Source: an uncultured Selenomonadaceae bacterium (GTDB lineage Bacteria > Bacillota > Negativicutes > Selenomonadales > Selenomonadaceae). Taken from it: DNA of 5,288 nt. A program made the position numbers and the translations under genes. The notes under the pieces are model-generated. The model worked only from the letters and a program-made list of their open reading frames with translations, had not been told where the DNA came from and did not search any database. The stretch spans positions 1 through 5,288 of the forward strand of contig CACZOL010000056.1 of assembly GCA_902782705.1 (NCBI GenBank), given 5' to 3'. This document shows, piece by piece, positions 1 through 5,288 of this stretch. Every line of letters starts with the position of its first letter. Position 1 is the first letter of the stretch.

Positions 1-1023
1 ATAGTCAAGCAGCGTATACGGCGCTTCGCCCGCTTTTCGGTGCGTCAGATGGCGCGAATAATTTTCGATGCCGGAGCAGTATCCCATTTCCTGCATCATC
101 TCAAGGTCGTAGTTCGTGCGCTGCTCCAGACGCTGCGCTTCCAGCAGTTTCCCATGCCCGCGCAGGAAAGCGAGCTGCTCGTCCAGTTCCTCGCGAATCG
201 TGCCCATCGCAATTTCCATATCCTCATGAGAGGTCACATAATGGGACGCCGGAAAGATCATCGAATGCGTGCGCTCGCCGTACACTTCTCCTGTCGTCAC
301 ATCGTACTCCAAAATGCGGTCGATCTCGTCGCCGAACATCTCAATGCGAACGGCGCGGCTATTGTACCCGGCGGGAAAGACCTCCACCGTATCGCCGCGC
401 ACACGGAACCGCCCACGATCGAATCCGACGTCGTTGCGCTCATACTGGATTGCCACGAGCTTCCGGAGGATCGCGTCGCGATCCACTTCCTGCCCCTTGT
501 GCAGCGACAGCACCATCTCATGGTAGCTCTCCGGAGAGCCGAGGCCGTAAATACACGATACGCTGGCCACCACGATCACGTCCCGCCGCTCGAACAGCGA
601 GCAGGTCGCCGAATGACGAAGCTCATCGATCTCGTCGTTGATCGACGCGTCTTTTTCGATATATGTATCCGTCGAAGCGATATACGCTTCCGGTTGGTAA
701 TAATCATAATAGCTGACGAAATAGCCGACGTAATTGTCGGGGAAAAACGTCTTGAACTCGCTGGCGAGCTGCGCCGCCAGCGTTTTGTTATGCGCGATGA
801 CAAGCGTCGGCTTTTGCACCTTCTCGATGACCTTCGCGATGGTAAACGTCTTGCCCGTTCCCGTCGCGCCGAGCAGCACCTGAGCCTCCATACCGCTCTC
901 GATGCCCTGCGCCAAGTCCTCGATCGCTTTCGGCTGGTCGCCCATTGGAGAAAACGGCGCGTCCACACGAAACGGCATTTCCGTATCAAATTTCATCGTA
1001 TTCAGCTTCGGCACAACAGCCAT
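1..1023 (-). CDS. uvrB: UvrABC excinuclease subunit UvrB, N-terminal half (cut by window edge)
   Basis: UvrB is the damage-verifying helicase-like subunit of nucleotide excision repair; it is loaded on DNA by UvrA and recruits UvrC in the cytoplasm. The window holds the first 341 codons; family members are usually about 650-700 residues, so about half is missing past position 1. Visible features are the GDQPKAIEDL motif (residues 28-37), the Walker A motif GATGTGKT (52-59), and the tyrosine-rich beta-hairpin base YYDYYQPEAY (105-114) that clamps the damaged strand. These are followed by the family blocks IEKDASINDEIDELRHSAT and ASVSCIYGLGSPE. The translation ends in GEAPYTLLDY, just before where the DESH motif II would lie. 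The start is ATG at 1023-1021, chosen because GGGAGGAGG (1040-1032) lies 8 bases upstream; an internal Met10 is the alternative. It has its own promoter with an operator-like repeat. Identification is near certain from family motifs. Confidence 0.97.
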   Translation of the reverse strand, partial: MAVVPKLNTMKFDTEMPFRVDAPFSPMGDQPKAIEDLAQGIESGMEAQVLLGATGTGKTFTIAKVIEKVQKPTLVIAHNKTLAAQLASEFKTFFPDNYVGYFVSYYDYYQPEAYIASTDTYIEKDASINDEIDELRHSATCSLFERRDVIVVASVSCIYGLGSPESYHEMVLSLHKGQEVDRDAILRKLVAIQYERNDVGFDRGRFRVRGDTVEVFPAGYNSRAVRIEMFGDEIDRILEYDVTTGEVYGERTHSMIFPASHYVTSHEDMEIAMGTIREELDEQLAFLRGHGKLLEAQRLEQRTNYDLEMMQEMGYCSGIENYSRHLTHRKAGEAPYTLLDY

Positions 1024-1064
1024 CCTGTCCGCCTCCTCCCGCACACATTTTCGCCTATCTTTTT

Positions 1065-1094
1065 ATTATATCGCCTTAAATCAGATTTTGTCGA
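1065..1094 (-). promoter_or_regulatory. uvrB promoter (sigma-70 type)
   Basis: Read on the minus strand, a perfect TATAAT -10 element (1070-1065) lies 18 bases downstream of TCGACA (1094-1089), which matches the TTGACA consensus at five of six positions. Transcription would begin near 1058, giving a leader of about 35 bases that includes the GGGAGGAGG ribosome binding site. The promoter lies downstream of the terminator of the preceding HD-GYP gene, so uvrB is probably its own transcription unit. The -35 element is inside the 24-bp inverted repeat annotated separately. Confidence 0.8.
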
Positions 1095-1106
1095 GAGACA
1101 AAATCT
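1083..1106. promoter_or_regulatory. Perfect 10+4+10 bp inverted repeat over the uvrB -35: candidate operator
   Basis: AGATTTTGTC (1083-1092) and GACAAAATCT (1097-1106) are exact reverse complements separated by four bases (GAGA). The repeat covers the whole -35 element of the uvrB promoter and the first bases of its spacer, which is the usual position for a repressor site. Neither strand has a T-run after it, so it does not look like a terminator. uvrB is a classic SOS gene, and the core TTGTC-N4-GACAA has the same half-site spacing as the GAAC-N4-GTTC LexA box of Bacillus, but the bases differ. A LexA-like repressor is an inference; another dimeric regulator could fit equally well. Confidence 0.65.
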
Positions 1107-1164
1107 CCTCTGTCGGCGTTTCAACAAGGACGCTCTATGTCCTCGTTATATCGCAGACCAGCCC

Positions 1165-1200
1165 AAAAAGAAAGAGACAGGCTTTGCACACCCGTCTCTT
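1165..1200 (-). terminator. Rho-independent terminator after the HD-GYP gene
   Basis: On the minus strand AAGAGAC (1200-1194) pairs with GTCTCTT (1178-1172). The stem extends inward by one G-T wobble and two G-C pairs to a 9-base loop, giving about 10 bp. It is followed directly by TCTTTTT (1171-1165). It begins 13 bases past the HD-GYP stop codon, the expected place to end that transcript before uvrB. Confidence 0.85.
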
Positions 1201-1213
1201 GATTTCTGTCTTC

Positions 1214-2407
1214 TTACGCCGTCGCCTCCGAAATCGTCAACAGCTCCGCGACCTTGACGCGCCCGTCGTGCGCGAGATCGTAGAATTTCCCTTCCGTCGT
1301 TTCGACGATGGGCAGCGCGTTTGTGCGGCTCTGATCGATGTAGATAATCTTCGCTTTTTCTCCGCTCGTCAGGCGCAGCCAGCTCCCCGTCAGCGCGTGG
1401 CAGATTTTCTTCACGAACAGTACGCCGTACTCCGCGTCGAGCTTGTCCTCCATCATATCCTCGTTCAGCCGGTCGAAAATCTCAAACGGAGAGACCTTTC
1501 GCGCGTAAGCGCGATTCGCCGCCATGGCGTCGTAAATGTCCAGGATCGCAAGAATCTTGCCAAAGGGAGAAATAATCTCCTTCTTGATGCCCGACGGATA
1601 GCCGCTGCCGTCGCCGCGCTCATGATGCTGGAGCACGCCGGCCATGATGTCCGCCTCGCCGGAAAGGCCGCACTTTGCAAGGATCTCGGCGCTATACGCG
1701 GAATGATTGCGCACGATGTCCATTTCCTCCAGCGTCAGCTTGCCCGGTTTGTCCAAGATCTCATCGGGAATTTTCAGTTTGCCCACGTCGTGCAAGAGGC
1801 CGGACAAAACCAGACGCTCTCTGTGCTCGCGCGGCCAGTGGAGCCAGCGTCCCATCAACCCCGCCAAAATCGCGACGTGCAAACTGTGATGCAAAAGATA
1901 GCTTCCTTCGCGGTTCATATTGTGAATCTGCGCGACAGCCCGCGCTCCGTCGCAAAGCTTGTCGATCTGGCGGTCGGCGATCAGTTGTCCGATGGTGTCA
2001 AGATCGATGCCCTTTTCGACGCTTTCTTTGCTCAAGAGCTTTTGGAGTATCTCCATTACCGCATCGTACGTCGCCACATATTCGGGATCCAACAGGCTCT
2101 CCTTACTGGGATCAGGCGGCAGCCGTTCACCGTCGTCGGTCTTTTTCACCGCCGGCCCCACATGGGACAAATCCTCCACGGAAAGCGCTCCATGCTGTTC
2201 AACCACGAAGACATTGAGCGTCATCTCGTTGAAGCCTACGCCCTTGGGCAATACTTCCTCCATATAGGTAGGGTCTTGCAGCATCTCAATGACGAAATCC
2301 GTCAGCAGCGTCCCCGCATCCACCACGAGACTGCCTTGCCGCGAAACGAGCGGCTGCGCCAGCACCATGCCCTGCTTCAGCTCTGTCAAATGTAATTGCT
2401 TGAACAT
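1214..2407 (-). CDS. HD-GYP domain protein, predicted cyclic di-GMP phosphodiesterase
   Basis: This is a complete cytoplasmic protein of 397 residues with no visible signal peptide or membrane segment. HD-GYP enzymes hydrolyse cyclic di-GMP, using metals held by His and Asp residues. Residues 9-40 match the short N-terminal domain common in Firmicutes HD-GYP proteins (LKQGMVLAQPL, then VVDAGTLL). A charged linker lies at about 85-110. The HD-GYP domain spans about 165-345: H174 in HHSLHVA, H206-D207 in LLHDVGK followed by KIPDEILDKPGKLT, H235, H261-H262-E263, the signature DGSGYP (266-271), and D290 in ILDIYDAM. All expected catalytic motifs are intact. Residues 344-392 form a small C-terminal beta-rich tail, also seen in relatives. 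The start is the ATG at 2407-2405, with GGAGG five bases upstream; a TTG at 2419 would read through the ribosome binding site and is rejected. The gene is divergent from the diguanylate cyclase at 2685 and has its own promoter and terminator. Confidence 0.93.
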   Translation of the reverse strand: MFKQLHLTELKQGMVLAQPLVSRQGSLVVDAGTLLTDFVIEMLQDPTYMEEVLPKGVGFNEMTLNVFVVEQHGALSVEDLSHVGPAVKKTDDGERLPPDPSKESLLDPEYVATYDAVMEILQKLLSKESVEKGIDLDTIGQLIADRQIDKLCDGARAVAQIHNMNREGSYLLHHSLHVAILAGLMGRWLHWPREHRERLVLSGLLHDVGKLKIPDEILDKPGKLTLEEMDIVRNHSAYSAEILAKCGLSGEADIMAGVLQHHERGDGSGYPSGIKKEIISPFGKILAILDIYDAMAANRAYARKVSPFEIFDRLNEDMMEDKLDAEYGVLFVKKICHALTGSWLRLTSGEKAKIIYIDQSRTNALPIVETTEGKFYDLAHDGRVKVAELLTISEATA

Positions 2408-2460
2408 ACGCTCCTCCAACTATGATCCTGGTGTAGAAAGTTCTGCAGTTTTACCCGTAA

Positions 2461-2479
2461 TCCCGCTGTCGATGCGGGA
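2461..2479 (-). promoter_or_regulatory. Hairpin in the 5' leader of the HD-GYP mRNA
   Basis: The predicted HD-GYP transcript starts near 2488 and has a leader of about 80 bases. Its early part contains TCCCGC, a 7-base loop, then GCGGGA, a perfect 6-bp stem. No T-run follows, so it is not a terminator. A second Shine-Dalgarno-like AAAGGAG lies just before it without a usable start codon. I do not recognise a riboswitch class here; in particular the conserved blocks of cyclic di-GMP riboswitches are not visible. It may stabilise or regulate the message, or be fortuitous. Confidence 0.4.
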
Positions 2480-2494
2480 ATAATCTCCTTTAGC

Positions 2495-2523
2495 AGTATA
2501 GCAGAAAAGGCGCCGCAGGTAAA
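2495..2523 (-). promoter_or_regulatory. HD-GYP gene promoter (extended -10)
   Basis: On the minus strand TTTACC (2523-2518) and TATACT (2500-2495) are separated by exactly 17 bases. The -10 is preceded by TGC, making an extended TGnTATACT element. This gives a good sigma-70-type promoter with a start near 2488. Its -35 lies 82 bp from the -35 of the divergent cyclase promoter, close enough for a shared regulator to affect both. Confidence 0.75.
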
Positions 2524-2543
2524 GAATATACGTTCACCGGCGC

Positions 2544-2565
2544 AGTCATAAAGTAGTCCTAAAAT
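2544..2565. repeat. Tandem 11-bp direct repeat between the divergent promoters
   Basis: AGTCATAAAGT (2544-2554) is followed immediately by AGTCCTAAAAT (2555-2565), with 9 of 11 positions identical. The period is about one helical turn, as in sites bound side by side by dimeric response regulators. It sits in the middle of the gap between the two -35 elements. With only two imperfect copies it could be chance in AT-rich DNA, so its role as an operator is tentative. Confidence 0.35.
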
Positions 2566-2605
2566 CTTAAAAACGATTCATTTCCTTCTGCACCATTCAT
2601 TTTTA

Positions 2606-2634
2606 TTGCAAAAAAACATAGAAAACGTTAGAAT
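2606..2634 (+). promoter_or_regulatory. Diguanylate cyclase gene promoter
   Basis: TTGCAA (2606-2611) and TAGAAT (2629-2634) are separated by 17 bases and lie in an AT-rich stretch, with a seven-A run at 2610-2616 at the start of the spacer. Transcription would start near 2641, giving a leader of about 44 bases with the GGAGG site at 2674-2678. The spacing and match support a sigma-70-type promoter. Confidence 0.7.
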
Positions 2635-2684
2635 AAAAAGGATATAGGTAATACCAATACAACAGGAATGTTTGGAGGCCACCC

Positions 2685-4280
2685 ATGGGGAATCCGTACA
2701 AACACTTGAAACATATATTATCATCCGTCCTGCTGCCGTCGCTTGCCATGAACATAGCGACGCCTTTTGCGGCCCACGCGCAAGATCGACAGATTTCCTT
2801 CACGCATATCTTCACCGATCACCGGTTTTGCGTCGCAGCCCTTCTCTTTGTTTTGGCTCTTATCCTCATTTTCCTGTTGTCGCAAAAGCTCCGCGCCAGC
2901 AGACAGCAGCGGCTGCTGGAAAAAACCTACGAAAAAACGCGAAACACAAACATCATTTTCACACACATCGCCAAGACCCTTGCCCGCGGCTATACTGATT
3001 TTTACTATGTCAATCTCGATACCGGAGCGTTTATCGAATACCGCAATGACGAAAAAAGCGGCGAGTTTACGGAAACGCGCCGCGGCAAAGATTTTTTCGC
3101 TGAATGTAAAACAGATATTCAGCGCTATGTGCATCCCGAAGACCGGGACGTCCTTGCAAAAGCGCTTGAGCGCCGGAACCTGGTAAACGCACTGAATCGG
3201 GACAACATCTTCATGCTGCCCTACCGTTTGCTTTCGGACCACGGACCGATTTTTGTCAATCTAAGAGCCTTGCGCATGGACGACAATCGCTTCATCATCA
3301 TCGGCATAACAGACATTGACGAACAGGTGAAGCAACGCCAAACGGCGGAACAGATGAAGGAGGAGCGCATCGCTTACTCCCGCATCAACGCGCTGGCCGG
3401 GGATTATATCTGCATCTATATCGTAAATCCTGAGACCGAACGGTATCGGGAATATACTACGACATCCCAATTCGTACAATTCGAAATCCCAAAAGAAGGC
3501 ATGGATTTCTTTGAAAATTCCAGAGTCAACAGCCGAAAAGTTATCCATCCGGACGATCTCGAGCGATTCCTTTCATTGTTCACGAAAGAAACCGTCTTTG
3601 CAACGATCGAAGAAGTCGGTGTCTTCACGCTGACGTATCGTTTGATGATCAATGAAAAACCGACATATGTGCGGCTGAAAGCGGCCATGATCGACGAAGA
3701 AGAAGGGCGCCGCCTGATCGTCGGCGTCAACGACGTCGATAACCAAATACGACAGGAAGTGGATTACGCAAAGCTCCTGGCCCATGCGCAGCAGGAAGCT
3801 ACCATTGACGGCCTGACAGGCGTAAAAAATAAGCACTCATATCTGGAGGCGGAAGAGGACCTGAACCGCAAGATCGCCGATCACCGTGCGCCGGAATTCG
3901 CCATCGTGCTTCTGGACGTAAACGACCTGAAGAAGATCAACGATACGCGCGGGCATCAAGCGGGAGACGAATACATTCGCAGCGCCTGCGAAATCATCTG
4001 CGATATCTTCAAACACAGCCCCGTGTTCCGCGTCGGCGGCGATGAATTCGCCGTGATCGTACGGGGAAATAATTACCAATCCATCGAGGAACTGCTGGGC
4101 ATCATGCGCGACCACAACCGGGAAGCGCTGCATAACGGCGGAATCGTCATCGCTTGCGGAATGGCGAGATACGAAAACGACGCCTGTGTAGCCGCCATAT
4201 TCGAAAGAGCAGACAAAGACATGTACGATAACAAAACCGCTCTGAAAGTCGCCCAGAAAGATCACCCGGCGCACGACTGA
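2685..4280 (+). CDS. Membrane-anchored PAS-PAS-GGDEF diguanylate cyclase
   Basis: This 531-residue protein is predicted to make cyclic di-GMP from two GTP at the inner face of the membrane. Residues 8-32 resemble a signal peptide or first membrane helix ending in AAHA; residues 48-67 are a clear membrane helix, leaving only about 15 residues outside. Two PAS-like sensor domains follow, at about 104-212 and 238-352. They align with each other (YRNDE/YREYT, VHPEDRDVL/IHPDDLERF, GITDIDEQ/GVNDVDNQ), showing an internal duplication. The GGDEF domain spans about 372-520: DGLTGVKNK, metal ligand D411 in LLDVNDLKKIND, substrate-binding N419 and D428, the intact GGDEF motif (451-455), and ADKDMYDNK near the end. 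The RxxD inhibitory site is absent, with F442 and S445 in its place. The start ATG has GGAGG six bases upstream. The gene is divergent from the HD-GYP phosphodiesterase and closed by a strong terminator. The PAS ligand is unknown. Confidence 0.94.
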   Translation: MGNPYKHLKHILSSVLLPSLAMNIATPFAAHAQDRQISFTHIFTDHRFCVAALLFVLALILIFLLSQKLRASRQQRLLEKTYEKTRNTNIIFTHIAKTLARGYTDFYYVNLDTGAFIEYRNDEKSGEFTETRRGKDFFAECKTDIQRYVHPEDRDVLAKALERRNLVNALNRDNIFMLPYRLLSDHGPIFVNLRALRMDDNRFIIIGITDIDEQVKQRQTAEQMKEERIAYSRINALAGDYICIYIVNPETERYREYTTTSQFVQFEIPKEGMDFFENSRVNSRKVIHPDDLERFLSLFTKETVFATIEEVGVFTLTYRLMINEKPTYVRLKAAMIDEEEGRRLIVGVNDVDNQIRQEVDYAKLLAHAQQEATIDGLTGVKNKHSYLEAEEDLNRKIADHRAPEFAIVLLDVNDLKKINDTRGHQAGDEYIRSACEIICDIFKHSPVFRVGGDEFAVIVRGNNYQSIEELLGIMRDHNREALHNGGIVIACGMARYENDACVAAIFERADKDMYDNKTALKVAQKDHPAHD

Positions 4281-4292
4281 ATCACATATGCA

Positions 4293-4322
4293 AACGTCTC
4301 TCCTTCGGGAGAGGCGTTTTTT
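4293..4322 (+). terminator. Rho-independent terminator of the diguanylate cyclase gene
   Basis: AACGTCTCTCC and GGAGAGGCGTT form an 11-bp stem (one T-G wobble) closed by the very stable TTCG tetraloop. Six T residues follow (4317-4322). It begins 12 bases past the TGA stop codon of the cyclase and would block transcription into the convergent ATP-grasp gene. Confidence 0.93.
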
Positions 4323-4327
4323 CATAC

Positions 4328-4381
4328 AAAAACTCCCCTTATAAGCGGCAGCGTGTTCTCACTGCCTCAAATAAGGGGAGT
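4328..4381 (-). terminator. Rho-independent terminator of the ATP-grasp gene
   Basis: On the minus strand ACTCCCCTTAT (4381-4371) pairs with ATAAGGGGAGT (4342-4332) in a perfect 11-bp outer stem. Inside, GGCAG pairs with CTGCC and the stem extends by two more pairs to a short loop, so the element is a two-stage hairpin with an internal bulge. The T-run (4332-4328) follows directly. It begins 18 bases past the ATP-grasp stop codon. The tail exists only on the minus strand, so this is not a shared bidirectional terminator. Confidence 0.88.
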
Positions 4382-4399
4382 CCATCCATCTCACAGTTT

Positions 4400-5288
4400 T
4401 TACATCTGATCCTGCACGAATCGAATGAACGCTTTCGCGTCTGCCTCGGTCCGAAGCCGCGCCGTGTACATGTAATTTCCCATCTGCGGCTGCATCATCG
4501 GCGGCATCGCCTCGTGCATCACGATATTCCCTCCATATCGCGCCATCACCTCGTCGTGCGTATGCGCATAATTATGGCAGTCACGCCGCCCCGCGTAAAC
4601 GCAGAACTGATGGTCGCCGCTGTCCGGCAGCAGCCGTTTGTCCGCCGTCACCATATCGGCCCATATCTGATAAACGTCTGTCGAATGGGCGAAATTCATC
4701 ATATCCGGCGTGTATCCGCCGGCCGGCCGCATATTGACCTCCAGACCGACAATCGCGTCCTTCTTGCCCAGTCCTTTCTTTGCCTCGGTCAACCGGAAAA
4801 ATTCCAGATGCACGAAACGGCTCTTCACGCCGAACGCTTTCACGGTCGCGCGCCCCGCCGCCCGAAGATCGTCCGGCATATCCGCCGCAACATAATAGGC
4901 AAGATCGGTCTGCTTCAAGACAATATCCATGATAGACGGCGGCCACGCCGTCATCGACTCGAAAAGCGGCTCGCCCGCCGAACTCACAATCGCGTCATAC
5001 GAATAAATATTCCCGGTGACGAACTCCTCCATCACATACGGCACCGGCGGCTTCTCCCTGAAAAACCATTCCAGCTCCGCGTCCGTATCCAGACGATATG
5101 TGTCGTTGGCGCCGACGCCGATGTCCGGCTTCACGATGACCGGATAGCCGACTTTTTTCAAGAACGCCTTAGCGTCCGTTATCGTCGGAATCGACGCAAG
5201 CCGCGCCGTCGCGATTCCCGCTTTCTTGTAATACGGCTTCATGCTCGACTTATGCTTCAGCCGTCCGATATCGTCCGCCTGCTCGCCC
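4400..5288 (-). CDS. ATP-grasp family ligase, C-terminal part (start beyond window)
   Basis: ATP-grasp enzymes join a carboxylate to an amine or similar nucleophile through an acyl-phosphate made from ATP. The open frame runs to the window edge: 295 residues are visible, and the ATG at 5242 is internal because upstream codons (GEQADDIGRLKHKSS) already belong to the fold. In window numbering, KxxM at 13-16 and GYPVIVKPDIGVGA (47-60, with K53) carry the two ATP-binding lysines. VMEEFVTG (85-92) is the hinge segment that contacts the adenine. VHLEFF (159-164) and LEVNMRPAGG (182-191), with E183, N185 and R187, are the metal and phosphate ligands. The C-terminal domain runs from CVYAGRRD to the end. 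All core motifs look intact, so it is probably active, but the substrate cannot be told. Related genes are often labelled carboxylate-amine ligase or carbamoyl-phosphate-synthase-like. It converges on the cyclase gene and has its own terminator; no partner gene is visible. Confidence 0.88.
   Translation of the reverse strand, partial: GEQADDIGRLKHKSSMKPYYKKAGIATARLASIPTITDAKAFLKKVGYPVIVKPDIGVGANDTYRLDTDAELEWFFREKPPVPYVMEEFVTGNIYSYDAIVSSAGEPLFESMTAWPPSIMDIVLKQTDLAYYVAADMPDDLRAAGRATVKAFGVKSRFVHLEFFRLTEAKKGLGKKDAIVGLEVNMRPAGGYTPDMMNFAHSTDVYQIWADMVTADKRLLPDSGDHQFCVYAGRRDCHNYAHTHDEVMARYGGNIVMHEAMPPMMQPQMGNYMYTARLRTEADAKAFIRFVQDQM

Noticed and set aside
40..1257. A long plus-strand open frame (405 codons) opposite uvrB
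   Set aside because: It is antisense to clear UvrB motifs, its translation is rich in His and Arg without family resemblance, and it has no convincing ribosome binding site. It is a by-product of codon bias in the real gene.
902..2395. A 497-codon plus-strand open frame opposite the HD-GYP gene
   Set aside because: It overlaps the whole HD-GYP coding region with its intact motifs, and also crosses the uvrB promoter, operator and a terminator. No domain is recognisable in it.
2408..2419. Upstream TTG start for the HD-GYP protein (four extra residues)
   Set aside because: The TTG and the next codons are the Shine-Dalgarno sequence itself (TTGGAGGAG). The ATG at 2407 has proper spacing from GGAGG.
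2524..2535. GAATATACGTTC next to the HD-GYP -35 as a LexA box
   Set aside because: It differs from GAAC-N4-GTTC at one conserved base and lacks outer symmetry. The stronger repeat at uvrB has another sequence, so there is no consistent SOS motif in the window to support it.
2647..2655. GGTAATACC short palindrome downstream of the cyclase -10
   Set aside because: Four-base arms with no extended symmetry are expected often by chance.
2408..2684. A cyclic di-GMP riboswitch between the divergent genes
   Set aside because: The position would suit one, but neither predicted leader shows the conserved blocks of the known classes. The cyclase leader is only about 44 bases, too short for one.

Overview
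The window looks like a chromosomal segment of a moderately GC-rich Firmicutes-type bacterium. The signs are strong GGAGG ribosome binding sites, compact sigma-70-type promoters, U-tailed hairpin terminators and Firmicutes-like HD-GYP and GGDEF sequences. I lean towards the Negativicutes (Selenomonas relatives), but that is a guess from general sequence flavour. There are no RNA genes, insertion sequences, CRISPR arrays or integration scars.

Layout. Positions 1-1023 (minus strand) hold the N-terminal half of uvrB (nucleotide excision repair), cut by the left edge. It has its own promoter, and a perfect 10+4+10 bp inverted repeat lies across the -35 element. A minus-strand terminator (1165-1200) separates it from the next gene upstream. 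Positions 1214-2407 (minus strand) encode a complete HD-GYP protein, predicted to be a cyclic di-GMP phosphodiesterase. Positions 2408-2684 form a 277-bp divergent control region with two back-to-back promoters, a possible tandem 11-bp repeat between them, and a transcribed leader hairpin on the HD-GYP side. Positions 2685-4280 (plus strand) encode a complete membrane-anchored diguanylate cyclase with two PAS-like sensor domains and an intact GGDEF motif. Two separate terminators (4293-4322 plus, 4328-4381 minus) sit between this gene and the convergent gene. Positions 4400-5288 (minus strand) hold the C-terminal part of an ATP-grasp ligase whose start lies beyond the right edge.

How the genes fit together. 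The clearest functional unit is the divergent pair: one gene predicted to make cyclic di-GMP from GTP in response to a signal, the other predicted to degrade it, sharing one intergenic region. Both enzymes keep their catalytic motifs. UvrB and the ATP-grasp protein appear to be unrelated neighbours. The families are known. The points most worth following up are the operator-like repeat at uvrB and the shared control region of the cyclic di-GMP pair.
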